A stretch of 64,000 nt of DNA, taken from Acidobacteriota bacterium. GTDB taxonomy: Bacteria; Acidobacteriota; Thermoanaerobaculia; Multivoradales; J023. Below the pieces are notes generated by a model, which saw nothing but the letters and a program-made list of their open reading frames with translations, made no database searches and was not told where the DNA came from. The DNA is taken from the NCBI GenBank assembly GCA_029263395.1, contig JAJCXO010000102.1:19324-83323 (forward strand), in the 5' to 3' direction. Below are positions 17,384 through 26,171 of the stretch, one piece after another (within the stretch, counting starts at the first letter, position 1; each line of letters starts with the position of its first letter). The translations under genes and the position numbers were made by a program.

Positions 17384-18163
17384 ATGGCCAGTCGATCGAA
17401 ACGGCGGCGATCGGAACGGTGGCGATCGAGGGTCTGGCGATGGCTGCGAGCCTGGCGTTCGCTATCACGACGACAGCTCGGCCTGGCTGTTCTGGGACTT
17501 CTCGGCATCTACGTGCTGGTCCTGAGTTGTGTTGAAGGGCCACCTCGCCGTCCGGATGACATCTGCTCAATTTTTTTCGAGCGCCGCGGTTGGTATGAAG
17601 CTTCGCGTCAAGCGTTCGAGACTTGGGGTGTCCCGATGTCGGTCCAGATGGCGGTGATTTACCACGAGTCCAGTTTTCGAGCCCGCGTCCGGCCTCGCCG
17701 AAAAATTTTGTGGATACTACCGGGCCCAACCCGATCGTCAGCCTACGGTTACGCCCAGGTACTGGACTCGACCTGGCAGCAGTTCCGTGACGTTACCGGC
17801 AAGCCAAAAGCTGGACGGCACCGGTTTCGCGACGTCACTGAGTTCATCGGTTGGTATGGGGGCGAACTGGAGAGACTTGCCGGCGTCTCGAAGACAGACG
17901 CCTACAACTTCTACCTTGCCTATCACGAAGGCCCTGGTGGTTTTTCTCGCGGCAGTCACCACGGCAAACCTTGGCTGTTGAAAGTGGCGAGGCGCGTCGA
18001 GTCGCGGGCTGAGATGTATCAGCGCCAGTATCAGGACTGCGAAAGTCGCCTGCGCAGCCGTTGGCGTTGGCGTTGGTTGGCAATCGCAGGCCTTGTGGTC
18101 TTGGCTGTGTGGTGGGCCCGGCGCTCGGGTCGGCGGACTCGTACTCGTCAACGCAAACGTTAG
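17384..18163 (+). CDS. SLT-type lytic transglycosylase, membrane-anchored
   Basis: A 259-residue protein with a very basic N-terminus, a membrane anchor (about 31-48), an SLT domain with the catalytic Glu in YHESSF (E95) and the AYGYAQVLDSTW motif, and a second hydrophobic segment near the C-terminus before an Arg-rich tail. It would cleave peptidoglycan strands in the periplasm. It is divergent from the PQQ dehydrogenase gene. The ATG at 17384 is preferred; a TTG 12 bases upstream is possible. Confidence 0.85.
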   Translation: MASRSKRRRSERWRSRVWRWLRAWRSLSRRQLGLAVLGLLGIYVLVLSCVEGPPRRPDDICSIFFERRGWYEASRQAFETWGVPMSVQMAVIYHESSFRARVRPRRKILWILPGPTRSSAYGYAQVLDSTWQQFRDVTGKPKAGRHRFRDVTEFIGWYGGELERLAGVSKTDAYNFYLAYHEGPGGFSRGSHHGKPWLLKVARRVESRAEMYQRQYQDCESRLRSRWRWRWLAIAGLVVLAVWWARRSGRRTRTRQRKR

Positions 18164-18209
18164 TGCCGTTGCTTGGACTGGGAAGACGCTGTCTGCAGTA
18201 AATGACTCG

Positions 18210-18983
18210 TCAGCGCGCGAGTAAGGGCAATCTGGCTGCGATTTCGTGAGCCGTCCGTAGCCTTGCCTTGCGTCCGCTGCGGTTGCCGGAGAGGTTGATT
18301 TCGACTAACAACTCCTCGCCAGCTGGTATTGCAAAAACCAGCCGCTCCGATCCGAAGTCGGGGTGCTCGGTCACTAGCACATGGACGCCGGCCGACACTT
18401 CCATGGGAAGGTCCAGAGCCTCGATATCCTCGCCAGATCCCAGGTTGATCCCGTCGAGCGACACTGTAGCCTCGGCTTGCTGAATCCACAGATAGAGTTG
18501 ACCTGGCTCGGAAACCGTATTGTCGATGGCGTTGGGATTACGCTGGGCAATCGTTGGGGCTACTGGCGCAGGGCGTGTCACGACCGCGGCAGGTCTGGGA
18601 GCTGGTGCGGCCGGTCGCTGAATGATGATGATCGGTTGGGTTGGACAGGCGGCGGGATGACACGCCGGGGCTTGCCGCTTGAAGCGTTGTGGTATCAGCG
18701 GTTGAAAAGTTGGTTGTCCGATACGGAAGAAGTTGTCTTCAATTGCTACTGCCGGAGTCAAGAAACCGGAGTAGCCGTTGTGGATGATCGAGGTGGGGTA
18801 GCTGCCGTGGCGAGGTATGTATCGGTCGGCACTACATTGGCCGCGACCCTCGACACTGTGTGGCCAAACCACCATCGCCAAACCGAGCATTATCCACAGG
18901 TTGGGTCGGCGGCAGGACACGCTCGATGTTGAAGGTTTACAACGCGAGCTGGACGAAGACACTACGGAGAGGTGGTCAATCAT
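18210..18983 (-). CDS. Exported hypothetical protein with PEGA-like C-terminal domain
   Basis: A 257-residue protein. A hydrophobic stretch near residues 29-44 suggests a signal peptide, so the true start may be at a later codon than the one listed. The middle is Pro/Ala-rich (PAAPAPRPAAVVTRPAP), a likely linker. The C-terminal ~70 residues look like a PEGA domain: VSLDGINLG, then a hydrophobic beta-rich segment ending LLVEINLSG. PEGA domains occur in surface and wall proteins. No operon partner is evident. Function unknown. Confidence 0.6.
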   Translation of the reverse strand: MIDHLSVVSSSSSRCKPSTSSVSCRRPNLWIMLGLAMVVWPHSVEGRGQCSADRYIPRHGSYPTSIIHNGYSGFLTPAVAIEDNFFRIGQPTFQPLIPQRFKRQAPACHPAACPTQPIIIIQRPAAPAPRPAAVVTRPAPVAPTIAQRNPNAIDNTVSEPGQLYLWIQQAEATVSLDGINLGSGEDIEALDLPMEVSAGVHVLVTEHPDFGSERLVFAIPAGEELLVEINLSGNRSGRKARLRTAHEIAARLPLLAR

Positions 18984-19215
18984 GTCGTCTCCTTGCGTTA
19001 TCGCGTGCGCCTAGTGATCGGAGGCTGCTCAATGCTCATCACAAGGCGCTACGAGATAGATCTCGAGACATGGCGGATCTTGATCATATCGCCCTTCAAC
19101 TCGTCCTGCCGTAATGTTGTGGCGTCTCGGCTGCCGGGGTGGATCGCAAGGCGCTGAGTCCAGGTTGCGAGCTCAGGAGGCCGAGTGAAGAGCCAGTACA
19201 GGTAAGATACTCGAC
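18984..19215. other. Intergenic region, nothing recognised
   Basis: A 232-base gap between divergent genes. I see no RNA gene, strong promoter or repeat in it; it presumably holds the promoters of both neighbours. Confidence 0.5.
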
Positions 19216-20337
19216 ATGAGCATCTATAAAGAAAAGCGGTACCAAAGCCCGAGGATGGGGCGTACCCGACTCCGGAGCTGGACCGCAGCGGTATTGATGG
19301 TGTTGGTCACCCTGCCGGCGTTGGCGACGCGCAAAGCGATCGATTTAGAGACGCAGGACATCTTGGAGTTGACCCCGAAGATGGCGCGATTTCTGGTGCG
19401 CCATGTCAGCCCACGCCAGGACTCGAGCGACCAAGTGACTGCATTGATGGATGCACTGTTTGGCCGAAAGGGCCTCGGCATCACCTACGAGAGTACTGCC
19501 ACTCTGACCGCTGCCGAGACCTTTGAAACCGGGCGCGGTAACTGTTTATCGTTCACCATCTTGTTTGTCGCCCTCGCTCGGCACCTCGGCCTCAATGCCT
19601 ACTTCGAGGAAGTGGGGGAGGTGATCAGTTGGGATCGACGGGGTGAGGTTTTGGTGCGCAATCAGCACATGATCGTCGAGGTTGAGATCGAGAACGCCCG
19701 GCAACAAGTGGACTTTCTGTCTGAGGCGCGCCAAAGATATCGGTCCGTCCGAAGAATCGACGACCAACGGGCACTCGCGCATTATTACAACAATCTGGGG
19801 GTTGATGCGCTGGCTGCGGGTGAGGTTGAGACGTCTTTGATATACCTCGAACAGGCGTTGCGAGCGGACGAGAGCTTCGGTTACGCGTGGACGAACAAAG
19901 GCGTTGCGCAGCGCCGCCAAGGGGATTTCGAGGCCGCCGAAGCAAGCCATTTACGGGCGCTAGAAATCGATCGGAGTGAATCAGCTGCCCTCACCAACCT
20001 TGCGAGTTTGTATCTGGCGATCGGAGAGCTAGAGAAGGCGCAGCCTTTGCTGCGCCGGGTGGAGGACGACTTGGACCGTAATCCCTTCCATCACTTCCGA
20101 CAGGGAATGGCTCATGCTCGAAATGGTGCTTCCGAGGCCGCTATCAAGCAACTCAAAGAAGCGATCCGGCGCATGCCGGAAGAGCCGGAGTTCCACGTCG
20201 CGCTCGCCGATGTTTTGAGTGACGCCGGTGAATCCCAGAAGGCGATTGCGAGCTTACGCAAAGCTCTGGCATTGACCGAAGACGAGGAAGAGCGGCAACA
20301 ACTGGAAGCAGAGATCAAAGCTCTCGAGCGTCGTTAA
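19216..20337 (+). CDS. Transglutaminase-like/TPR exported protein
   Basis: A 373-residue protein with a signal or anchor segment at about 21-38 (ending LPALA), a transglutaminase-like domain with the putative triad C110 (GRGNCLSF), H151 (NQHMIVEV) and D166 (QVDF), and then four or five TPR units from about residue 185 to the end. The combination recalls exported proteins that bind or process polypeptides; no substrate can be named. Its stop codon overlaps the stop of the convergent MFS gene (shared TTAA at 20334-20337). Confidence 0.8.
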   Translation: MSIYKEKRYQSPRMGRTRLRSWTAAVLMVLVTLPALATRKAIDLETQDILELTPKMARFLVRHVSPRQDSSDQVTALMDALFGRKGLGITYESTATLTAAETFETGRGNCLSFTILFVALARHLGLNAYFEEVGEVISWDRRGEVLVRNQHMIVEVEIENARQQVDFLSEARQRYRSVRRIDDQRALAHYYNNLGVDALAAGEVETSLIYLEQALRADESFGYAWTNKGVAQRRQGDFEAAEASHLRALEIDRSESAALTNLASLYLAIGELEKAQPLLRRVEDDLDRNPFHHFRQGMAHARNGASEAAIKQLKEAIRRMPEEPEFHVALADVLSDAGESQKAIASLRKALALTEDEEERQQLEAEIKALERR

Positions 20338-21590
20338 CGAGCCTTACTTACTTTCAATACCCACAGCAACAGGGCAGCCAACAGACCGCAGAGTCCAATG
20401 AGAACTACATCGTAAGCAGTCGAAGGGACGGCCCCCGGCAGCTGCCATCTGACGGTTCCAAGGTGAGGCAACAGCGCGGCGATCAGCAGGCCGGCAAGGC
20501 TGTCAGCGAGGTAAACCAGGGACATACAAGTTGAGATCGCCAGAGCCTTGTGGCTCTGCGGTACCAGGCCAATCAACTCGGCGGCGGTCGTAATTTCGAG
20601 GGTCGTCTTGGTAAGGCCAAAGAGGATGCTGGCGGCAGCGGCGCTGAGGACCGGCGACGATACCAAGCCACGGCTCAGAAAGAGCACTAAGCTGCCACCG
20701 AAGGCTAGTTGACACAGGGCGAGGACACGATAGCCACCGACAAGGTCGATCAGGGATCCACCGAGCCATGAGCCGACGAGATGCCCGATCAGCATGGCGA
20801 CCCCGAGCCACCAGACGTCATCATCACCCAAGCTCAGGACTTCAATTGCGAGCAAACCGAACAGCATTGGAACACCGCCGACGACAAAAAACAGCGAACT
20901 CACCAGCGCACAGGTTCGGCGGTATCCAGGAATCGCCAGGATGTTACGGATAGCGCCGGCCAAATGGGTGCGGGAGCCTGCGGTATGTTCGAGCTCGGGG
21001 ATCTGGCCGTAGAACAGCAGACGGACGACCAGACAGGCCGTCAAGGCTCCGAACAGCATCTGAAAGCCGACAAGCGGTGTTGTGTCGGTCATCCACAAGG
21101 CGGTCAGGCTGCCGACCGCAACCGCCGCCAATTGACGGTAAAAGCGCAGTCTACCGAGGAGGCGACCTCGCGACTCAGGCGGGATGAGAGGGCTCAGCAG
21201 GGCGATCCAGCCTGCGCCGAAAAGTGCAGTGCCAGCACCAAAAAGAAGGATCGCGAGAGTGACCATCAATAACCTGGGGCTGCCAGCCGTGGCCCAGCCG
21301 GCGGCGGTGAGCAAGACAAAACCTGCGATCGATAGAACCTGGCCGAAAATACCGACCCGCTTCTTACCCAGACGGTCGGCGAGGTAACCCGCTGGGATCG
21401 ATAACAAACCACGGATCAACACCGAGGCCGAGAGCAACACCAGAATTGCTTGGGGAGGCAGGCCAAGCGCGTAGAGGTAGAGCAGCCCGAGGCCTCGGCT
21501 CAGTGCCTGTTGCGGCTGGACGCCAAAACTTTGGCCGTAAATAGCGGCTCGGAAAGCTCGACGGTACGAGCTGTCGAAAGGAACCGTCAA
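20334..21590 (-). CDS. MFS transporter
   Basis: A 418-residue protein with about 12 hydrophobic segments and the MFS loop motif after helix 2 (GYLADRLGKKRVG). It is probably the last gene of a minus-strand operon with the sulfotransferase (22 bases upstream) and HIT genes. Substrate unknown; drug- or metabolite-efflux type is possible. Confidence 0.85.
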   Translation of the reverse strand: MTVPFDSSYRRAFRAAIYGQSFGVQPQQALSRGLGLLYLYALGLPPQAILVLLSASVLIRGLLSIPAGYLADRLGKKRVGIFGQVLSIAGFVLLTAAGWATAGSPRLLMVTLAILLFGAGTALFGAGWIALLSPLIPPESRGRLLGRLRFYRQLAAVAVGSLTALWMTDTTPLVGFQMLFGALTACLVVRLLFYGQIPELEHTAGSRTHLAGAIRNILAIPGYRRTCALVSSLFFVVGGVPMLFGLLAIEVLSLGDDDVWWLGVAMLIGHLVGSWLGGSLIDLVGGYRVLALCQLAFGGSLVLFLSRGLVSSPVLSAAAASILFGLTKTTLEITTAAELIGLVPQSHKALAISTCMSLVYLADSLAGLLIAALLPHLGTVRWQLPGAVPSTAYDVVLIGLCGLLAALLLWVLKVSKAR

Positions 21591-21612
21591 TGGGCTTGTT
21601 CCAAGGCTTGGC

Positions 21613-22371
21613 TCACGCTTCGTCGGCTAGCCGCTGGATCAACGGATAGCTCGACTGTCGGATGACTCGTTCACAGTACGCCAAGTCTGCTGGATTGAGG
21701 TAGTCCACGAATCCACCGACCTTGCCGCGACGGATCTTGGCCGACTCTGGATCGTCGCCGCGGGCAGCGAGCAGTACGCCGTAGGTTGATTCGAAAAAAC
21801 CTTCACGCTCCAACCGTTGCATGTTAGGGAAACGGCAGAACTCGATGGTGTCGCGTAGTGTCTCATCGTCGGCCCGTTGTCCGGTGAACTCGAGAATCCG
21901 GCGCTGAACGGTCAGCAGGTCTTCCTGCATACGTTCGTAGCGCACGAGCAGGAAGTCGGCCAGGTGATGCCTAGCCTCGTACCAGGCGTTGTTGAATGCC
22001 AGAACCTTACGCAGACCGTGGCGTTCATCCCGCAAGAAGTTCGACAACGTGCCTTGATACAGCTGGCGTCGACGGGTGGCCATGAAGTATCCCGAGACCA
22101 CGACGTCACGAGGATCACGGATCAGCAACAGGACACGTTGGTCGCTGAAAGCCGTTTTGTCGACTTCTAGCTCATTGAAGTGGCGGCGCTTCTGGTGTCC
22201 CGAGTCGTCGTGGGTGTAGGCCAGATGGATCTGCAGACGATCGAGCATCACCCGTAACCAAGTTCGACCCGACTTTGGAAACGACACCACCACCAGACCG
22301 GGGAGGGTCGGCGTCAGCACGTGAGACCCATATCTGGCCCGAGCGGCTTCGGTTACCGGATGGCGTTGCAC
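21613..22371 (-). CDS. Sulfotransferase-domain protein
   Basis: A 252-residue PAPS-type sulfotransferase. The 5'-phosphosulfate loop is FPKSGRTWLR (31-40) and the 3'-phosphate motif is IRDPRDVVVSGYF (84-96). It would transfer sulfate from PAPS to a small molecule or glycan in the cytoplasm. The start is GTG, 7 bases after the HIT gene stop, so it is probably co-transcribed with it. Confidence 0.85.
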   Translation of the reverse strand: MQRHPVTEAARARYGSHVLTPTLPGLVVVSFPKSGRTWLRVMLDRLQIHLAYTHDDSGHQKRRHFNELEVDKTAFSDQRVLLLIRDPRDVVVSGYFMATRRRQLYQGTLSNFLRDERHGLRKVLAFNNAWYEARHHLADFLLVRYERMQEDLLTVQRRILEFTGQRADDETLRDTIEFCRFPNMQRLEREGFFESTYGVLLAARGDDPESAKIRRGKVGGFVDYLNPADLAYCERVIRQSSYPLIQRLADEA

Positions 22372-22378
22372 CGTGATG

Positions 22379-22855
22379 TCAGGCTCCCTGCCGAAGCCTG
22401 GCGGGACGAAGGTTGGCAGGTTGGTTCAGCAACCAGCGGATACCTCGGCCGGCGTAGGGTTCGTCGGCAAAACGAGGGATGAGATGCAGGTGGACGTGAT
22501 GACGCTGCTGCCCACCAGCGTCGCCGCAGTTCCAACCAACGTTGTAACCCTGGGGCTGCAGCTCGCGGTCGATCAGGGTTTTGGCTGCAAGCAAGATTTC
22601 TTGGGTTGCCACCCATTCATCGGGTTGCAGATCAAAGACCGTGTCGCGGTGGATTTTTGGCATGATGATGCCCGAGCCTTCGAGTACTGGCTGGACCTTG
22701 CGCAGGAACCAGCAGTGAGCGTTCTCGAGCACAATTTGCTCACTGGGCACTCTGCAGCCACATGCGCTGCAGACCGCGGCGACGTGGTCGGCGTTGACGG
22801 ACGGTAGTTGTGTTGGCTGGGTAGCCATTATTGAAAGCAGTTTAACATTCTTCAT
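22379..22855 (-). CDS. HIT family protein
   Basis: A 158-residue histidine-triad protein, with the HIT motif as H120-V-H122-L-H124 and the preceding NVGWNCGDAGGQQ stretch. Two Cys in CSAC near residue 29 may bind zinc as in some HIT hydrolases. It would cleave nucleoside phosphoramidates or dinucleotides. A start at 22828 is equally possible since neither ATG has a clear ribosome site. First gene of the HIT/sulfotransferase/MFS operon. Confidence 0.85.
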   Translation of the reverse strand: MKNVKLLSIMATQPTQLPSVNADHVAAVCSACGCRVPSEQIVLENAHCWFLRKVQPVLEGSGIIMPKIHRDTVFDLQPDEWVATQEILLAAKTLIDRELQPQGYNVGWNCGDAGGQQRHHVHLHLIPRFADEPYAGRGIRWLLNQPANLRPARLRQGA

Positions 22856-23025
22856 AATCAGTACTAAATTACCCGTGGTTCTACTGCTGGCAGGCGTTTT
22901 TCTACCCTCGCAGCCTGATAGATTTGCGGTGTGAGATTCCTAATTCTCTGGGTGAGCTGTCGGGCCCTACGATGGTGTCGCGGGCTCGGCGCAGGAGTAC
23001 CCATCCACGACCTGACAAACCGCCG

Positions 23026-24531
23026 ATGTTGATCGACGCCAACCAGCTCGACGACGGGGCTGTGATCGAGAAAGATCTGTGTATCCTCGGGGCGGGTGCC
23101 GCTGGCATCGCGTTGGCCCTGGAGTTCAGTGGCCACGGTTTCTCTGTCGCCTTGCTCGAGGGCGGAGGTTTCGAACGTGATGCCGAGTCGCAAGCACTTT
23201 ACGAGGGGGTTTGTGAGCCGCCGTTGATCGATCCGTATCTGCCGGCTTCGCGGTTACGGTATTTTGGTGGCACAACCAACCACTGGCTGGGTTACTGCCG
23301 ACCCTTCGACGACATCGACTTTGAGCAACGGGAATGGGTACCGCACAGCGGTTGGCCGATCACCCGAGCGACCCTCGAACCGTTTTATCGTCGAGCGGCG
23401 GCAGTCTGTAAGGTTGCCCCGGACTTCGCAGGTATCGAGCCGCTCATTGCCGAACCCGCCAACCGAATTTGGACGTTTCCTTTCCACATCGCGCCACTGC
23501 GGTTTGGCTATGCCTATCGTGGCGTGTTGGTCGACGCGACCGACATCGAAGTGTTCCTGCATGCGAATGCCCTGCGTCTCGCCTTACGTCCGAACGGCGA
23601 TAGTGTTGACCATGTCGAGGTGGCGGCGAGCGGTGACCGACGGTTCCAGGTCCGGGCGAAGGCTTTTGTGTTGGCTTTGGGCGGTATCGAAAACGCTCGT
23701 ATGTTGTTGGTCTCCGACGACGTGCAGTCACAGGGTGTCGGTAATCAGCACGATCAAGTCGGCCGCTACTTCATGGACCATCCCATTTTTCCTGTCGCTC
23801 AGATTTGCACGAGTCATACCAGCGGCCCGTTCACCGATCTCAGCGTCCGCAATACGGATACCTGGGCGCGATCGTTTCGCCTCGCGGACGGTGAGCAGGA
23901 GCGCAGCAGGATCCTCAATGGTTGCCTGTCGTTCAACCTGATTCCACAAGTGGAGGACGTCCGACAGCAGCTCCTCACCAAAAAGTCCTGGGATACTGTC
24001 GAAGCCTATCTGGCGGCAGAAGAGCAGGCCGGCCGTGAGGTCACCGTGATAGGGCGAGAAGGGGAGGATCCTGCATTGTTCTTCTCGCGCTTCGACGTGC
24101 GTGCCGAGCATGCCCCAAATCCCGACAGTCGGGTCACTCTCGATCATGAGGTCGATCGCTTCGGTCTACGTCGGGTAAGGCTCGACTGGCGCATGCAAGC
24201 GATCGATTTCGAAAGCGTGCGGCGAGCGGTGGAGGTTTTGGCCGAGGATGCAGGCCGGTTCGGTTGGGGCCGTGTCCGTCTGGCTCCCGATATCGACCTC
24301 GAGCGCTCCTACTCGCCGGGCTTCCACCATATGGGAGCAACCCGCATGCAGGAAGATCCGAAACATGGTGTGGTCGATCGCAACTGCATGGTGCACGGGG
24401 TAAAAAATCTCGGCATCGCCGGCAGCTCGGTATTCTGCACCTCGGGTTACGCCAACCCAACCTTCAGCCTCGTTGCCCTCGCCGTGCGACTGGCGGATCA
24501 TCTCCAAAAGCGCCTAGGAGGTTTGGCGTGA
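23026..24531 (+). CDS. GMC family oxidoreductase (FAD-dependent)
   Basis: A 501-residue GMC oxidoreductase. The FAD-binding GxGxxG is at 22-27 (GAGAAG) and the C-terminal active site shows HHMGATRM (H434/H435) and N477 in YANPTFS. The ATG at 23026 is preferred because family homology begins just after it; the frame is open further upstream. It overlaps the next gene by 4 bases. That gene encodes a Tat-exported small subunit, so the pair resembles gluconate, sorbitol or fructose dehydrogenases that act in the periplasm, the GMC subunit riding on its partner's Tat signal. The usual cytochrome c subunit is absent here. Confidence 0.88.
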   Translation: MLIDANQLDDGAVIEKDLCILGAGAAGIALALEFSGHGFSVALLEGGGFERDAESQALYEGVCEPPLIDPYLPASRLRYFGGTTNHWLGYCRPFDDIDFEQREWVPHSGWPITRATLEPFYRRAAAVCKVAPDFAGIEPLIAEPANRIWTFPFHIAPLRFGYAYRGVLVDATDIEVFLHANALRLALRPNGDSVDHVEVAASGDRRFQVRAKAFVLALGGIENARMLLVSDDVQSQGVGNQHDQVGRYFMDHPIFPVAQICTSHTSGPFTDLSVRNTDTWARSFRLADGEQERSRILNGCLSFNLIPQVEDVRQQLLTKKSWDTVEAYLAAEEQAGREVTVIGREGEDPALFFSRFDVRAEHAPNPDSRVTLDHEVDRFGLRRVRLDWRMQAIDFESVRRAVEVLAEDAGRFGWGRVRLAPDIDLERSYSPGFHHMGATRMQEDPKHGVVDRNCMVHGVKNLGIAGSSVFCTSGYANPTFSLVALAVRLADHLQKRLGGLA

Positions 24532-24932
24532 CGGCCCAGCTCAGCCGTCGTGCTTTGGCAAGTGGTGCCCTCGGTTTGGTCGGTTTAGCGACAGCGGTGC
24601 GCCATTTGCCCAGCCTACTGACGGGTCCCTCTCGCGCACAACGTCTGATCCGCGAGCTGGTGAACCTGGTTGCTGTGACCGAACCAATAGCCGTCGGCCG
24701 TTTCTACTTTGCCGCCCAGCCCGGGGTCAAGGCTACGGATCTGGTGCCCCAAGTCCTCGCCGAGTTACCCCTCGGCGGTCCTGTCGAAGGGATCAGACAG
24801 GCCTTCCGGCAGAAGCTAGTGGATGATTTTGAGGCAGGCCGTACGATACGTCTCGATGGTTGGTACCTATCCGAGACCGAAGCACAACTTTGCGCCTTAG
24901 TGGCGCTCGAGGTTGGTGGCCTAGGCGGCTAG
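24528..24932 (+). CDS. Tat-exported small subunit of the GMC dehydrogenase
   Basis: A 134-residue protein starting with GTG at 24528; AGGAGG at 24516-24521 and a 4-base overlap with the GMC stop fix this start. It begins with a twin-arginine signal (SRRALASGALGLVGLATA) and resembles the small or gamma subunits of sorbitol/fructose dehydrogenases, with the end GWYLSETEAQLCALVAL typical of that group. It is the likely escort subunit for export of the GMC protein. Confidence 0.8.
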   Translation: MTAQLSRRALASGALGLVGLATAVRHLPSLLTGPSRAQRLIRELVNLVAVTEPIAVGRFYFAAQPGVKATDLVPQVLAELPLGGPVEGIRQAFRQKLVDDFEAGRTIRLDGWYLSETEAQLCALVALEVGGLGG

Positions 24933-24938
24933 GCGGTC

Positions 24939-26171
24939 TCAGAAGTCGAGATAGCCTTCACGACAGCGGATGTCAACTCCTGAGGGGCGCAGGCGGACTT
25001 TGAGCCGTCGCCAGTTGCCGTCATGGTTTGGGTTCTCTGGATAGAAGCCGAGGGCGTACTGTTCGCGCAGCTCGGTCAGGATACCTTCGAAGGCGTTGCC
25101 AATCTCGTCGACGGAGGCTAGCAGTTGAATACGACCGCCACTCTCTTCGACGGTGCGGCGCAGTAGCGCAAATTGGCGTTGGTAGTCGTCCGAGCTGCGC
25201 CAGGCCGAGGCCATCTTGGGGAGTTGACGACCGCCGTCGATCAGTGCGCCGCGGCGATAGGGTAGTTGCAGCCAGTAGATGAGTGCCTGGCTGCGACGAG
25301 CATTGTTCAACACCTCGGTCATCGGCAGCACGCTGTGGGAATCAACCCCATCGGATAACAGGATGACGACCCGGCGACCCTGCCGAGCCTCGAGCTGCTT
25401 CAAGGCCAGGTAGAGATGGTCGTTGAGGGCGGTCCCGCCGGTGGCGCGGATACGATCTAAGCCAGCAGTCAGGACATCAGGGATGGTGGTGAACGGTGTG
25501 GAATGTAGGATGCGGTCAGAGAACACCAACAGCTTGCCCTCGTCGAGCGCTCGCATCCCGTCAAAAAAAGCTTTGGCACCGCCCAGGGCTGCCTTCAACT
25601 TCTTGCCCTCCATGCTGACGCTCGAGTCGAGGAGGACCAGGGCCGTGAAGGGAATGTCGCCGCGGGTAAAGGTGACGAGCTTTTGGCGGGTATTACGGTC
25701 GATGACCGCAAAGTCGTCGCGCTTCAGGCCGAGTACGGGCTGGCCCTGACGGGTGACGGTGACGTAAAGTTGCTGCAGAGTGATTGACAGCTCTTCGTCG
25801 ACCCGGATTTTGGGGGTGGTCACGAGGCCTGAGCCGGTGGCCCCAGAGGCACCGTAAGCCACCACCTGGAAGCGATGTTCGCGATTCTCGTCACCGACAT
25901 CAATCTCGAGATGGTACGGAGGCTCTGTGAGCTCGCCGACCACCACGCTGTCGACGTAAAAGGCCACTCGCTCGACCGGTTCGTCAGCTACGACAACCGC
26001 TTCGATGCGCACCATACCATTTGCAGGGGTGAACGGATCCGGACTGTCGAGGCTGACTGTCAGAGAAGTCTGAGCGAGAGCTAGCGCCCCAGGGAAGAGC
26101 CCACAAGTGAGTACCAGGAGGAGGCCCGAGGCCAGGTTCGACCACCCGGTAGAGCGGTCCATTGCAGCCAT
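24939..26171 (-). CDS. vWA-domain protein, VWFA-related Acidobacterial type
   Basis: A 410-residue exported protein with a signal peptide (about 11-34, ending ALALAQ), an Ig-like N-terminal region, then the segment VTVTRQGQPVLGLKRDDFAVID typical (in shorter form) of the VWFA-related Acidobacterial family, and a vWA domain with MIDAS DSSVS in LVLLDSSVSM. It ends with the YALGFYPENP block. The ATG at 26171 touches the TAG of the upstream TPR gene, so they are co-transcribed. Function unknown; probably ligand binding at the cell surface. Confidence 0.85.
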   Translation of the reverse strand: MAAMDRSTGWSNLASGLLLVLTCGLFPGALALAQTSLTVSLDSPDPFTPANGMVRIEAVVVADEPVERVAFYVDSVVVGELTEPPYHLEIDVGDENREHRFQVVAYGASGATGSGLVTTPKIRVDEELSITLQQLYVTVTRQGQPVLGLKRDDFAVIDRNTRQKLVTFTRGDIPFTALVLLDSSVSMEGKKLKAALGGAKAFFDGMRALDEGKLLVFSDRILHSTPFTTIPDVLTAGLDRIRATGGTALNDHLYLALKQLEARQGRRVVILLSDGVDSHSVLPMTEVLNNARRSQALIYWLQLPYRRGALIDGGRQLPKMASAWRSSDDYQRQFALLRRTVEESGGRIQLLASVDEIGNAFEGILTELREQYALGFYPENPNHDGNWRRLKVRLRPSGVDIRCREGYLDF

